Shown here: positions 24,938 to 34,806 of the stretch, one piece after another | How the letters are laid out: the number at the start of each line of letters is the position of its first letter | Position numbering within the stretch: position 1 is the first letter of the stretch | Assembly: GCA_004554395.1 (NCBI GenBank) | Contig: SFMP01000064.1 | Location: forward strand, 1-49,179 | DNA: 49,179 bases | Reading direction: 5' to 3' | Origin: Myxococcales bacterium | GTDB lineage: Bacteria; Myxococcota_A; Bradymonadia; UBA4248 | The notes under the pieces: model-generated | Seen by the model: the letters and a program-made list of their open reading frames with translations, nothing else | Databases searched by the model: none | Told to the model about the DNA's origin: nothing | Position numbers and translations under genes: made by a program

Positions 24938-26800
24938 TTAGGGTTTACGCGTGGCGATGGTGAGAGGCGTTTGGGTGCTACAAGTCCATTGCGCCGTTGG
25001 CGGTGCCAAAACGTCGTTGACGCTTCGTATTTCGACGGTGTTTTCGCTCAGGGAGAGTAGCCATTTCCCCGTCGGGTCGAAGTCGACGACTTCGGTCCCC
25101 GTATCGGGCGTGGGCGAGCCTATGAGGGTGATGGGAGATCCCTTTTCGTCGACGAGTAGCGTGCCGCTTTGAATGGCTAGGGCGAAAATCGGTTTATTGG
25201 GGTGAGATGCGATTTTTCGCACGTCGAACTGCATGGGGAGCGTCGCGATTTCGGTGGCTTCGTTTGGCGCATTTTTGGCGGCTGCGAGGCTGACGAAAGT
25301 CGTTTTGTCGAGGCTCGCAAATGCCACCGTATTGTGGTCGTAGAGGAGCGCGAAGCGGACGGAATCGCTTGGGGCAGAGGTGAGAATGGCATTGGCGTTG
25401 TCGAAATTCCAGGGCGATAGGGCGATTTTATTCGTCGTCGTCAGCGACATGATATCGGTTGCCGAAGGCATGAGCGCGAGGGGGAGTGTATTGGAGATGT
25501 TTTCGAAGATGTAGTAACCCTTTTGCGGCTGTGCTGCGTCGAGTTCATATCGCTGAGAGATGCCTAGAATACGCAGTTGCGACGTATCGTCGATAAATTT
25601 TGCATCGACGAAGAGATCGTCTTCGCCCGCAATCGCTTTGTGCGTCTTCCCCGTCTGCGTATCGAGTACCCATAGCTCGCTTTTGACTTGTTTTTGCGGC
25701 CCGAAATCGACGTTGACAAAGGCGATATAACGCGCCGATGCGTCGATGGCCGCCGAACGGACTTTTCGCAACAAGACGGGGTATTGTTCGCGCTTTGCGA
25801 CGTCGCTCTTTTCGAGCTTATCGAGAGCGCAAGCGGCAACGGCTTTATAGGGGAGCCGTTCTTCGCCCTTGATATAGCGTTTGAGGTAGAATTTGGCTTC
25901 GTCGTATCGTTGTGTGGCGAGCTGTATAAAGGCATTTTGATAATCGTCTTCGGGTTTTGGGACGAAGAAAGACGTTTTAATAAATGTGATGCCTGGATCG
26001 CGTTTGACGCCGAGCATGAATTGATCGAGAGCATCGTGCCATTGACCATTGCGCGCAAGTGCCGATGCCAAGCCATAGAGGGCGTGTTCGCTTTTGGGAT
26101 TGTCGGTCGTGACTTTTCGATAGGCATCGATAGAGCTTTGCAAGTCGCCCATCGTCATATAGAGTTCGGCCAAATTCCCTTCGATCATTTGGTCGAATGG
26201 CTCGTGTTTTGGGCATGTGAGCATGAGCGATTTGGCGTCTTCGTAGCGCAACATTTTCGTCAAGACGGTCGATTTGGCGAGGCAGATTTTGCTCTTCATC
26301 TCTGGGGTGAGGTCGCGTTTTTCGAGTTGTTCGTAGAGTGCCAATTCTTCGTCGTTTAGGTCGTTTTCTGCAAAGAGGCTACCGCAAGCGAGCGCGATTT
26401 GGATGGCATGGGTATCGTCGATGATGGGAGTGAGATCGGCGATGATTTCGCGGCATAGGACGACGGCGGTTCCCTTTTGCCCTGCTCCGTATGCTTTAGT
26501 GACGTCGTCTAGTCGGTTGACAATGTCTGTTAAGAGCTCTTCGCGGCTCAGAGCATTTTTCTTCGACGATTTTTTTACATCGCCAGATTTGCTCTGCTTT
26601 TTATCGGCTTTCTTGGGCTTTTTATCGGCTTTTTTTTCTTTCTTTTCGTCTTTTTGCTTTCCCGTATGCGATGGATCGTTTTGGGCGTACAATGGGGCAA
26701 TGGGCGATAGATCGCCGGTAGGCGTGGTGCTTTGGGCGTGAGCGAGGCTCGGGGCGCAAAGCGCGATAAAAAGCGTCATCCATGTGCGTATAGATATCAT
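24938..26800 (-). CDS. Exported TPR protein with beta-propeller-like C-terminus
   Basis: The protein has 620 residues. A classical signal peptide ends AHA at residue 22. Residues about 45-85 form a Lys-rich low-complexity stretch (KKEKKADKKPKKADKKQ). Helical repeats (about 90-330) include YMTMGDLQSSIDAYRKV and ALARNGQWHDALDQFMLG, typical TPR pairs. The last 270 residues contain repeating beta motifs (VDFDPTGKWLLSLSENTVEIRS, HPNKPIFALAIQSGTLLV) of WD40 or TolB-like type. Known relatives act as scaffolds in periplasmic complexes; no specific role can be given. The gene is upstream of the HtrA-like gene by 101 bases on the same strand. Confidence 0.8.
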   Translation of the reverse strand: MISIRTWMTLFIALCAPSLAHAQSTTPTGDLSPIAPLYAQNDPSHTGKQKDEKKEKKADKKPKKADKKQSKSGDVKKSSKKNALSREELLTDIVNRLDDVTKAYGAGQKGTAVVLCREIIADLTPIIDDTHAIQIALACGSLFAENDLNDEELALYEQLEKRDLTPEMKSKICLAKSTVLTKMLRYEDAKSLMLTCPKHEPFDQMIEGNLAELYMTMGDLQSSIDAYRKVTTDNPKSEHALYGLASALARNGQWHDALDQFMLGVKRDPGITFIKTSFFVPKPEDDYQNAFIQLATQRYDEAKFYLKRYIKGEERLPYKAVAACALDKLEKSDVAKREQYPVLLRKVRSAAIDASARYIAFVNVDFGPQKQVKSELWVLDTQTGKTHKAIAGEDDLFVDAKFIDDTSQLRILGISQRYELDAAQPQKGYYIFENISNTLPLALMPSATDIMSLTTTNKIALSPWNFDNANAILTSAPSDSVRFALLYDHNTVAFASLDKTTFVSLAAAKNAPNEATEIATLPMQFDVRKIASHPNKPIFALAIQSGTLLVDEKGSPITLIGSPTPDTGTEVVDFDPTGKWLLSLSENTVEIRSVNDVLAPPTAQWTCSTQTPLTIATRKP

Positions 26801-26951
26801 TCGACCTCCTGAGCGGTAACGTCTAACCGCTGTATATGGTAACGCAAAAGAAGCGAAAATCAGTCCTATTTTTTGGAATAGCTTTGCGGCGTCGACATGG
26901 CGCGTGCAGGGCTATGAATCGATCGATGATGATGGCAGAAGGGGTAGAAAA

Positions 26952-27524
26952 ATGAAACGCGCGTTAGTCGTTTTACATCGAGGATTTGAAGAGATCGAAG
27001 CCGTGACGGTTATCGACGTATTGCGTCGAGCGGGTATCGATGTGATCGTTTGTTCGACGTCGCCGTGCGCGAGTGTGGTGGGATCGCATGGTTTGGAACT
27101 GTGCGTTTCGCAGTCGTTGGGCGATGAATCGGTGATGGGGAACGGGGAATTCGATGCGATCGCGTTGCCCGGCGGGATGAAGGGCGTCGAGGGGCTATTG
27201 GCGTGCGATGAGCTCAGAGAATTGATTTGTGCTCAATCAGCGCGAGGCGGCATTTTGGCGGCGGTTTGCGCTGCTCCGCTCGTTTTGGCGCGAGCAGGTG
27301 TTTTAGAAGGGCGCGATGTGACGTGTCACCCGTGTGTGCGCGATCGGATGGGGCGCGAAGTCGTCGAGGCGCCCTTCGTCGTCGATGGTACGATCGTGAC
27401 CGGGCGGTCGGCGGGTTGCTCGTTGCCGTGGGCATTGGCATTAGTTGGCGCCCTTTTGGGTGCGATTCCTCAATCGCTCCTCGATGGCTTGTGTAGCCCG
27501 ACGATCGAAGAAATGCGCCAATAG
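26952..27524 (+). CDS. DJ-1/PfpI family protein
   Basis: The start is the ATG at 26952 (MKRALVVLHRGFEEIE) with AAGGGG upstream, 16 codons inside the longest frame. The 190-residue protein has the flavodoxin-like DJ-1 fold: Glu16 in EEIEAV and nucleophile Cys106 in AAVCAAPLVLA. TCHPC (124-128) follows, then GRSAGCSLPWALAL. It matches the DJ-1/YajL/ThiJ group in length. Members act as glyoxalase or chaperone-like enzymes against carbonyl stress; the exact activity is debated. It is convergent with truA, whose stop is 4 bases beyond its own. Confidence 0.9.
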   Translation: MKRALVVLHRGFEEIEAVTVIDVLRRAGIDVIVCSTSPCASVVGSHGLELCVSQSLGDESVMGNGEFDAIALPGGMKGVEGLLACDELRELICAQSARGGILAAVCAAPLVLARAGVLEGRDVTCHPCVRDRMGREVVEAPFVVDGTIVTGRSAGCSLPWALALVGALLGAIPQSLLDGLCSPTIEEMRQ

Positions 27525-27528
27525 CGGT

Positions 27529-28329
27529 TTATGTCCAATCGTCGCATTCGCTCCACGAACGGACGAGCGTGAGCCCCGAAGCGGGAGCGGTTTCGCCCGC
27601 CGCCGTGCGGTTTTTGGCGTCGCGAATGGCAATCATTTCGGCGGCAGGGCGTCCGAGCCCGAATTCGATAAGGGTTCCGACGATGATGCGCACCATTTGT
27701 TTGAGAAACGCCGTCCCGAAGACGTCGATTTCGATGAGCGATTCGTCGCCTTGGTGCGCATCATCGATGGGGAATGGGGCATATACGAAAGCATCGCTTC
27801 GTCGCGTGATGTCGATTTGAGTTATCGTTCGGATGGGGGATTTGGCTTGGCAATCGATAGCTCGGAACGACGAAAAATCGTGCGTACCGATGAGGTATTG
27901 AGCCGCCAATCGCATGTTGTCGATGTCGAGTTTTCGGGTTCGAGCGACGCGATTGAGCAAGTGCGGTGGCACGAAGAGCCCTTCGTAGAGCGTGTATCGG
28001 TAGTGTTTTCCGCGGCTGGCGAATCGGGGCTCGAAGGCGGTTGGTGCGACGAGGGCGCGTCGGATGAATATTTCTGGGGGCGTCGTCGCGTTGAGCGCTT
28101 GGACCCAGCGATCGGGGGGATAATTTCGATCGGTTTCGAAGGCGGCAATTTGGTATTGTGCATGGACGCCGGCATCGGTACGGCTGGCACCGCGCACCGT
28201 GGTGGGGGCGTTATTAATCTTAGAAATCGCAGCCTCGAGGCAGCCTTGAATGGTGCGGGCGCCAGCTTGTCGTTGCCAGCCCGAAAACGGCGTGCCGTCG
28301 TAGGCGACGATGAGAACTATCGTTTGCAT
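27529..28329 (-). CDS. truA: tRNA pseudouridine synthase A
   Basis: TruA makes pseudouridine at positions 38-40 of tRNA. The 266-residue protein carries the catalytic Asp52 in SRTDAGVHA. It also has FSGWQRQ near 15-21, GKHYRYTLYEG and the C-terminal block LKQMVRIIVGTLIEFG. The start overlaps no gene but lies 6 bases after the stop of the large membrane protein, with no good ribosome binding site, which suggests translational coupling. Confidence 0.97.
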   Translation of the reverse strand: MQTIVLIVAYDGTPFSGWQRQAGARTIQGCLEAAISKINNAPTTVRGASRTDAGVHAQYQIAAFETDRNYPPDRWVQALNATTPPEIFIRRALVAPTAFEPRFASRGKHYRYTLYEGLFVPPHLLNRVARTRKLDIDNMRLAAQYLIGTHDFSSFRAIDCQAKSPIRTITQIDITRRSDAFVYAPFPIDDAHQGDESLIEIDVFGTAFLKQMVRIIVGTLIEFGLGRPAAEMIAIRDAKNRTAAGETAPASGLTLVRSWSECDDWT

Positions 28330-28335
28330 AGGCGG

Positions 28336-31275
28336 TTAAAAATCGATCGTCGTCATGGGGATGAGTGCTTCAGATTGAGCCGTGGCAATCTTGACCGATA
28401 AGACGTCGTGACGTGGCATCATGGGGAATGAAAAATCGATCTTGCGAGCGACGATATCGGACGGCGCGAGCTCGGTGACGTCGTAATGATTGGGCAAGAG
28501 CGGGACTTCGAATCCGATTTTGCGATTGACGATTTCGAAGCTAAATTTGAGTTGATTTTGTGCATTGATCTTTTGTGTGACGCGATAGAACACGGTCATC
28601 GTGAGGATTTTTTGAGATTCGAAATCGAGTTTGTCGATTTTAAATCCTTCGAGTGTGATTTCATCGTCGAGGGGAATTTGCATTTTCGTCGCTTCTTTTG
28701 GAAGTTCGTTGATGAAAATGCTGTCCATTGGGTTAGACGATGTAGATTCTGCGGTTTCTCCGATGAGATAGAGTCGCGACGAAGGGGCATCGATGAGGGG
28801 TAGGTTTTTGCGTGCACCTTGGGCAAACATGTGTCGATAGGTGATGTTGATGTCGAAGAGGGCGTCTTTTGGGATGATATAGAACGCGGCTTCGGCTGGG
28901 GATTTTGGATCGAGGGCTTGTAGCATGTTTTGTCGCGAAATCGGTTTGGCGACGTCGAGAGAATAGGACGAGAAAGTCGAGATACGGCAACGGTTGCTTT
29001 CGCAGACGTAGCCTGGGTCGCAGTCTCGATACGATACGCAGAGTTGATGGTTTTCGCCCGAGAGCAGATAAACGGGTTCGGATTGGTTTGCCAATTCGAA
29101 GTATCGCTGGATGAGGGCTTCTTCGGTGAGGTTCTCGGTCACGGAGGGGAGATAGGTGTGATAGATATAGGTCGAAGAGATGACGGCGATGAGGGTGAGC
29201 GTTATCGCAGCGGCATAGGGCATGGGAGTCGTTTCTTCGCGCGACACGCGTATGAGTGTCGAGCTCGAACTCGAACTCGAACTCGTTCTCACCTCGTGTT
29301 TTGGCCGTTTGAACTGTTCGCGTAGCGCCGTGAGCCTGTTTTGAATCGTCTCGGCAATGCCCGAAAAGGCCAGCGGCGTGAGGCAGGCAAATATGATGGC
29401 ATAGACGATGAACTCCGATGGGAGAGAAAACTTTTGCCCCCAATGCATGAGCGGATCGGTGAGCAAATATCGCACGATTCGATAGGGTTCGTCGTTGAGC
29501 GAATACATGGCGAAGAAGAGCGTTGCCCAAGCGAAGACGATGAGGAAAATGCGAGCTTCGAGGCTATTGCGCACGGTACGCCAGAACGTTTGGGCGCTGA
29601 TGGCAATGCCAAAGAGAATTGCCGTCGGGACAATGCCTGCGAAAAAGACGCGATTGCATTGGTTGACGCCGACGAATAGGGCGATGAGATCGGCGATAAT
29701 CCAGCAGAAGAGCAGTTTTTGAAGCGCAGAATGCGCATCGTTAGCCTCTTTTTTATCTTGGGCAAATTCGCCGATAAATGGCGCATTCGAGATGGCGAGT
29801 TTTTTGTGCGAGACGAAGAGGCAAGCGAGGGCAATGGGGAAGAAACAAGCCCATGGCATGAGTCCATAGAGCAAGATATCGATCCACGAAAACCATCGGA
29901 TATTTTGCGTCGAAGCGGTGGGCTCGACGGTCGAACGCATGACGTATCCGCGTTGATAGGCGCCATTTTGGACTTCGATCCACGGCGAAATCTTGTCGTC
30001 GTTTAGGACGCGCAGTAGCGTACCTTTATCGGTGCGAAAGACAGGGGTTGGGATAATGCCCGATTGCAAGACGGCGTTGTCGTTGTAAGTATTGGCAGAG
30101 ATTGCCGAATTTGCGTCGGCAAAAGCTTTCGACGGCTCGGTCGCTCGCACGAGCGGTAGCACGTTTTTCTTGTACGAGCTGTTGGTGTGGTACCAGAAGA
30201 AGCGCAGGGCATTTTCGAAGCTCCCCTCGAGGTCGGGGATTTGTTTTTCGGCGCGGATGGGGGTTTGTTTTTGGAATCGCCACATCAAATCGTTGACAAA
30301 TGTCTTTCGATCGGATTCGCTTTGCGCGAATATTTCGTTGGCATTTGTATTGAGATTTGAATGCGATTCGACGAGGATGAATGGTCGTTGTTCGGGGGAA
30401 TCGGGGGTTGCGCTCGAACTTTTGACGGTTCCGATGATTTGTTGATTGCGTCGTTCGATCGAGATGACGTTGTCGTTATCGAGCGCGTTGTTGACCTCGG
30501 CTAGGGTCATGGGTGTGCGCCGTTCGATGGCGTAGCGCGATTGCGTGACAATAGTTCCGAAGATGCAACCGATGGCGACGAATGCCAAAAAGATGCTGAC
30601 GATGAAGTAGCGACAGCTCAGAGGCTTGAGAAATGCTTGCTTTTGGGGGTGCCGGCGCATGACGAATAAAAACAGCGCACCGCTGAGGGCTAGGATGGCT
30701 AGGGCAAATAGGCCGCCGGCCAGGAAGGATAAAATGCAAGATACGCCCGTAAAAACGAGCATTGTTCGGTGCATTCGCCGAGTTGTTGCATAAGAAGCGA
30801 GCAAATAGAAGAGTTGTGGCGTCGAAACGGCGACGATGAGCCAAATATCGCCGTGGATGAGTTTTCCGCTCAAGACGAACATGGGCATTGTGAGGAGAGC
30901 GATGACGGTCATCCATGCGGCGCGTCGCGTCGAAACTTGCCTGACGGCAAAAAAGCTAAGGCAAACGATGAAAATGCCCGCCAGGGCACCTGGCAAGCGA
31001 ATCCAAAAGGGATCGATTTCGCTAAAGATGTGCGACGAGAGCGATAAAAACCAGAGCTGTAGCAGGGGCTGAGCGACGAAAACGTTGTCGACTTGAGGGA
31101 TCCAAAACGACGATTCGAGGATGCTCGATTGCGCCATGCGCTGAGCCGCCAGGAGCGTAGACGTCTCCCATGGCTCCCAAAAGTTCATGCCATTGTGGGA
31201 AACGGTGAGTATAAAAACGAAGGCCGAAATGCCTAGCACGAGCACGGTATCGACGATAGAACGTCGGGTAATCAT
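28336..31275 (-). CDS. Large GT-C-type (GT39/PMT-like) membrane protein with extra modules
   Basis: The protein has 979 residues. The N-terminal half has about six transmembrane helices. WEPWETSTLLAAQRM (33-47) sits in the first loop, where GT-C enzymes (ArnT, PMT) carry their acidic catalytic residue; Glu34 and Glu37 are candidates. An extracytoplasmic insert (about 245-460) ends in an SH3b-like stretch (PVFRTDKGTLLRVL...WIEVQNGAYQRGYV). More transmembrane helices follow (about 465-700). The end is a soluble domain of about 270 residues that starts near a cysteine module (CVSYRDCDPGYVCESNRC) like those of the lipoproteins. It probably transfers a sugar from a lipid carrier to an outer acceptor. 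Start: GGAGA lies before the ATG. Confidence 0.8.
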   Translation of the reverse strand: MITRRSIVDTVLVLGISAFVFILTVSHNGMNFWEPWETSTLLAAQRMAQSSILESSFWIPQVDNVFVAQPLLQLWFLSLSSHIFSEIDPFWIRLPGALAGIFIVCLSFFAVRQVSTRRAAWMTVIALLTMPMFVLSGKLIHGDIWLIVAVSTPQLFYLLASYATTRRMHRTMLVFTGVSCILSFLAGGLFALAILALSGALFLFVMRRHPQKQAFLKPLSCRYFIVSIFLAFVAIGCIFGTIVTQSRYAIERRTPMTLAEVNNALDNDNVISIERRNQQIIGTVKSSSATPDSPEQRPFILVESHSNLNTNANEIFAQSESDRKTFVNDLMWRFQKQTPIRAEKQIPDLEGSFENALRFFWYHTNSSYKKNVLPLVRATEPSKAFADANSAISANTYNDNAVLQSGIIPTPVFRTDKGTLLRVLNDDKISPWIEVQNGAYQRGYVMRSTVEPTASTQNIRWFSWIDILLYGLMPWACFFPIALACLFVSHKKLAISNAPFIGEFAQDKKEANDAHSALQKLLFCWIIADLIALFVGVNQCNRVFFAGIVPTAILFGIAISAQTFWRTVRNSLEARIFLIVFAWATLFFAMYSLNDEPYRIVRYLLTDPLMHWGQKFSLPSEFIVYAIIFACLTPLAFSGIAETIQNRLTALREQFKRPKHEVRTSSSSSSSSTLIRVSREETTPMPYAAAITLTLIAVISSTYIYHTYLPSVTENLTEEALIQRYFELANQSEPVYLLSGENHQLCVSYRDCDPGYVCESNRCRISTFSSYSLDVAKPISRQNMLQALDPKSPAEAAFYIIPKDALFDINITYRHMFAQGARKNLPLIDAPSSRLYLIGETAESTSSNPMDSIFINELPKEATKMQIPLDDEITLEGFKIDKLDFESQKILTMTVFYRVTQKINAQNQLKFSFEIVNRKIGFEVPLLPNHYDVTELAPSDIVARKIDFSFPMMPRHDVLSVKIATAQSEALIPMTTIDF

Positions 31276-31376
31276 GACAATCTCCGTCGCAAAAGACTTT
31301 GAGCAGTTGCACGCAAGAAATGGCGCGCCTTAGGTGCTAGGATTACCACATCGAGCAAGGCATTTCTTAGAAAAAG

Positions 31377-32513
31377 TTATTGGGCGTTCTCTGTTTTTGT
31401 GCCGGTGGGAGCTTTTTTTGCGTCTGCATTGGGATTGCCGACGCGGGTCGGGCGTTTAGCGGGCTTTGGATTGGCGGCGTGATTGGCGTTGTCTTGAGCT
31501 TTTGGGGCTTCGGTGTCGGTGGTTGGCGTGGCTTTGGTCGGGGGTTGCCCCGGCATGCTTTTGACGAGTTGGGTGACGAGGGCGATGAGTTGATCGAAAG
31601 TCGCCTGGTCGTAGTTAATCGTCATCGTGACTTCGGATTTTGAAGCGTTGAAAGCAATACCCGAGAGGAACGATTCGACGCCGAGCGCTTGGACATCGGG
31701 GTCTTTTTTTCCGTTTGCCAAGAGAACCGAGACGGCTTTAGCCGTTTGGGCAGCCGATTTATCGTCGTTCATGACGAAGATGGCCGACGATTTGAGACCT
31801 TTGGAGAAGTCGAGGGAGAGCAGACCGGATTGGAGGTCGCCGAGTCGGATGATGCCTTCGTTTGTGGCGGTCATATCGACGATGGGATCGCCGCGCCCAA
31901 TCGATTCACGTTGCGTTTTGTTGAGTGCGAAGACGAGCCATGCATCGCCCGACTTATTGGCGCGTTTGAGCAGTGTTTGTAGCGTCGGATTGGTGATGCC
32001 GCCCGTATAGCCCGCTTTATAGGCTTCGAGGATCGATTTGACCTTGAGCTCGCTGCCCAAGACGAGGACAGAACCCAAGATTGCGATGCATTCGTTTTCG
32101 CGCTTTGTTGCAAAGTATTCTAAGTCTTGGTGATTGCGTTTGTCGATCGTGTTTTCGAACGAGGCGAAGATGGCTTTGTATTGCGACAAATCTTGTGTCG
32201 TTTCCCACAAGATGATGTGTTCGGATTTGTCGACATCGCCAGGGATGCCGACGACGATTCGCGACAAGACTTCTTCGAAGACGATGCCCGACGAACGAAT
32301 GATCGAAAACGCCTGCTTGACGTTTTTATCGGTGACGAAGAAATCCATGAGATACGTGTAAATTCTGCGTTGCGCGAGTTTTGGCATGTCGATCGCGCCG
32401 ACGCCGACGTAATCGTCTTTGAGCCATTGGGCAGAATCGACGGGCTCGGCGATTGCTGGCGCACCGAATAGCCACGCCGCCATTAAACTACAGAATAGAA
32501 ACCCTTTTCTCAT
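31377..32513 (-). CDS. Exported protein of unknown function, low-complexity tail
   Basis: The protein has 378 residues with a signal peptide cleaved near APAIA-E (residue 22). Residues 25-320 form an alpha/beta domain with repeated two-strand units (SRIVVGIPGDVD...HIILWETT, then GSVLVLGSELKVKSILEAYKAG). This recalls DUF3352-like or similar duplicated periplasmic domains, but I cannot assign it. The last 55 residues are Pro/Thr/Lys/Asn-rich and probably disordered. Start: GAGGAACTAT lies before the ATG. It is 101 bases upstream of the GT-C protein gene on the same strand. Confidence 0.78.
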   Translation of the reverse strand: MRKGFLFCSLMAAWLFGAPAIAEPVDSAQWLKDDYVGVGAIDMPKLAQRRIYTYLMDFFVTDKNVKQAFSIIRSSGIVFEEVLSRIVVGIPGDVDKSEHIILWETTQDLSQYKAIFASFENTIDKRNHQDLEYFATKRENECIAILGSVLVLGSELKVKSILEAYKAGYTGGITNPTLQTLLKRANKSGDAWLVFALNKTQRESIGRGDPIVDMTATNEGIIRLGDLQSGLLSLDFSKGLKSSAIFVMNDDKSAAQTAKAVSVLLANGKKDPDVQALGVESFLSGIAFNASKSEVTMTINYDQATFDQLIALVTQLVKSMPGQPPTKATPTTDTEAPKAQDNANHAANPKPAKRPTRVGNPNADAKKAPTGTKTENAQ

Positions 32514-32711
32514 ATAGTTCCTCGCTATGCTCTTGAATGAATCCGATATAGAATCGCGTAGAGTCGTGTTTGCTAGATGACTTTATCATTTTGACGTTTT
32601 GTCGTATCGCAGTGCAACCAAATTGGTATGCGACGCAACATGATTAGCAAACGCATCGCGGTCGCTTTTTGTTCAAAAAAACACGACTCATGGCGACGAG
32701 GAGTGCATGGC

Positions 32712-33788
32712 ATGGGATGGAAAGATATCGATTTTGCAGAGGCAGCCCAGATTCAACAACGGCTTGGATTGCGCATCGACTGGATGCGCCGCCTTGGGCG
32801 CTTGTTATCGGAGTCGTTTGGGCGCAAATGCGATGTGGCGAGCGGCGCGGGGCTTGCGCGGGCCATTGCCGAATTCGAGTGCGAAATGGGGATCGAACCG
32901 ACGGGAATCGTCGCGTGCGCAACGCGAAAGGCGCTCATCGCGCAATTCGAATCGTTGGGTGTTCGATGGATAGGCCCGAATCTAGAGCCGGGGGTACTGT
33001 TTTCGTGGCAGACCGAAGCGACATTGTATGAACGCTATTGCGAAAACGTCGAACGGCTCGATGGCGCTTGGATGCGTCGAGATTATGCGTTGCAATTGGT
33101 CGGATTGCGCGGTGTTCGCTTGCGTAGCCGTTGCCTTGAGCGCACCGATAGCGCCATGCGCTTTGCGCAGTCGGCGTATGGCGATCGCCAGCATTTGAGC
33201 GCCGATAAGCCCGATTATTTCGATAGTGCCATGGGCTTATTTTGGGTCGAAGATGGGGTAAAGCATGCGCAATTATATCGTTGTGTCGTGAATCCGGCGT
33301 CGGTGTGGGCACAGGGCACGGCGCACCTCAACAATGGGCAATATGCGTATGGCGTGGGGCGGCACAGAACGCGCGATAGCGCCCATATAGATGCGGTGCG
33401 CCGCTATGCCGATATATCGTGGGATAAATCGTGGATTTATGACGATTCGGGCGATAGCGTGCAATACATAGCACTCGTGGGTACATCGCCAATCGAAGTC
33501 GTGAGGAGTACGGGGGCATCGCTCGACGTATCGGATGCCGATATCGCCCGAGCCGAAAGTGCCTTTGCCGATCGGACGCCCGAATACGTCGATGCGCAGA
33601 AAATTCGCATCAATATCCATAGTTGTGCAGAAAATAAGCCATCTTCGCTAGGGTGCCAAAATATTGCGCCTGAAGATTATGCGTCCTTGATGTCGACGAT
33701 ATTGCGATTGACCGAATTGCAGAAGCGCCGATATGGGTTTGAGCTCCCGATAGAGTACTTTTTGAGCGATGGATCGTGGTTCGAGTAA
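32712..33788 (+). CDS. Peptidoglycan-binding-like protein, unknown
   Basis: The start is the ATG at 32712 with GAGGAG 8 bases upstream; the longer frame from 32628 lacks a ribosome binding site. The product has about 358 residues and no signal peptide. Residues about 1-75 resemble a PG_binding_1 domain (IAEFECEMGIEPTGIVACATRKALI). A middle part (LYRCVVNPASVWAQGTAHLNNGQYAYGVGRHRT) recalls phage- or lysin-associated proteins with a GTA-LxxGQY-YxxGxH pattern. The C-terminus is alpha/beta. I infer a cell-wall or phage-related role at low certainty. It is divergent from 32513 and converges on the PpiC gene, 8 bases away. Confidence 0.65.
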   Translation: MGWKDIDFAEAAQIQQRLGLRIDWMRRLGRLLSESFGRKCDVASGAGLARAIAEFECEMGIEPTGIVACATRKALIAQFESLGVRWIGPNLEPGVLFSWQTEATLYERYCENVERLDGAWMRRDYALQLVGLRGVRLRSRCLERTDSAMRFAQSAYGDRQHLSADKPDYFDSAMGLFWVEDGVKHAQLYRCVVNPASVWAQGTAHLNNGQYAYGVGRHRTRDSAHIDAVRRYADISWDKSWIYDDSGDSVQYIALVGTSPIEVVRSTGASLDVSDADIARAESAFADRTPEYVDAQKIRINIHSCAENKPSSLGCQNIAPEDYASLMSTILRLTELQKRRYGFELPIEYFLSDGSWFE

Positions 33789-33796
33789 AATGGCGT

Positions 33797-34756
33797 CTAT
33801 TGGGCGGGCGAGGTGCTGGCCTCTTGGGCGTGGTTGGATTGGAGGCCTGCGATGGCGTTGACTTTTTCTTCGTCGATGAGGACTTTTGCATCGTTCATGA
33901 GATTTTGGATGATTTGTGCAGTGGCGAGTTTTCGCCCGTGCATGACGATGTTATCGACGATGAATTGTCGATCGTCTTGTATCGAAGCTTTTTTTCCTGG
34001 TTTTAGGCTTTTGAACAAGATGATGTGGTATCCGAATTGCGATTCGACGATGGGGCTCAGTTTTTGCGTTGGCGATAGCTTAAAAGCCGCCTCGGCAAAC
34101 GGTTCGACGACGTTTTGATAGCTCAATTGCTCGCCCATGAACGACGTCATCGTTTCGCGCGGGAACGTGAGATCTTCGTTCATATCGGCGCGGAATCCTG
34201 CATGGAGTAGGGTTTCGGCATAGCTTCGCAAAGCGTCGTCGGTGTAGTCGCCCGATTGGACGATTTTGTCGTGTACAGCTTGGAGTGCCGAACGCCTTTC
34301 TTCGTCGGTCGAACTTTCGTCGGGCTTGATGAGCAAATGGCTCGCCGTGAGCAGGGCAGGATGCCCGCTTTTGAACGCATAGGCGTCGATGGCGGCTTGG
34401 ATCATATCGTCGCCAATCGTCTCGGGGCTGTAGACATCTTCGATTTGCGTCTTGAGCCATGCATTGGCTAGGGCTTTTCGATCGGCCCATAGGGCAATGT
34501 CGGGATCGTATTTTTGCGCACTCATCTTTTGAATGCGGTCGAATTCGCGTTGCGTTTTTTCGGCATCCCAATCGGGGTGTTTTTTGACGAAGATGGCGTA
34601 TTCTTCGGCTTTGAGCGCATCGGTTTGTTTGGGCAATTGCCCCGTTTTGTAGGGGTAATATTGCTCGCGGTCTTGCACATCGCCGTCGTGACATGCGGCG
34701 CAAGCCAAACATAAAATGATCAAAATACCGAGGAATGGATCGAGGCGTAACTTCAT
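33797..34756 (-). CDS. PpiC/SurA-type peptidyl-prolyl isomerase lipoprotein
   Basis: The start is the ATG at 34756 (MKLRLDPFLGILIILCL), chosen because it begins a lipoprotein signal; residues before it look non-coding. Cys22 in LACAAC is the likely lipid site. The 319-residue protein has an N-terminal helical chaperone-like region (about 40-130). A parvulin domain follows (about 135-250: ASHLLIKPD at the start and FGYHIILFKSLKPG at the end). The parvulin core is diverged in the middle, so isomerase activity is not certain. It is the last gene of a three-gene set with the VKOR-DsbA fusion. Confidence 0.85.
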   Translation of the reverse strand: MKLRLDPFLGILIILCLACAACHDGDVQDREQYYPYKTGQLPKQTDALKAEEYAIFVKKHPDWDAEKTQREFDRIQKMSAQKYDPDIALWADRKALANAWLKTQIEDVYSPETIGDDMIQAAIDAYAFKSGHPALLTASHLLIKPDESSTDEERRSALQAVHDKIVQSGDYTDDALRSYAETLLHAGFRADMNEDLTFPRETMTSFMGEQLSYQNVVEPFAEAAFKLSPTQKLSPIVESQFGYHIILFKSLKPGKKASIQDDRQFIVDNIVMHGRKLATAQIIQNLMNDAKVLIDEEKVNAIAGLQSNHAQEASTSPAQ

Positions 34757-34806
34757 CGTTTCGTAGGATTGTCGTAATTTTTGGATTTGGGCGCGGGAAC
34801 AAAACG

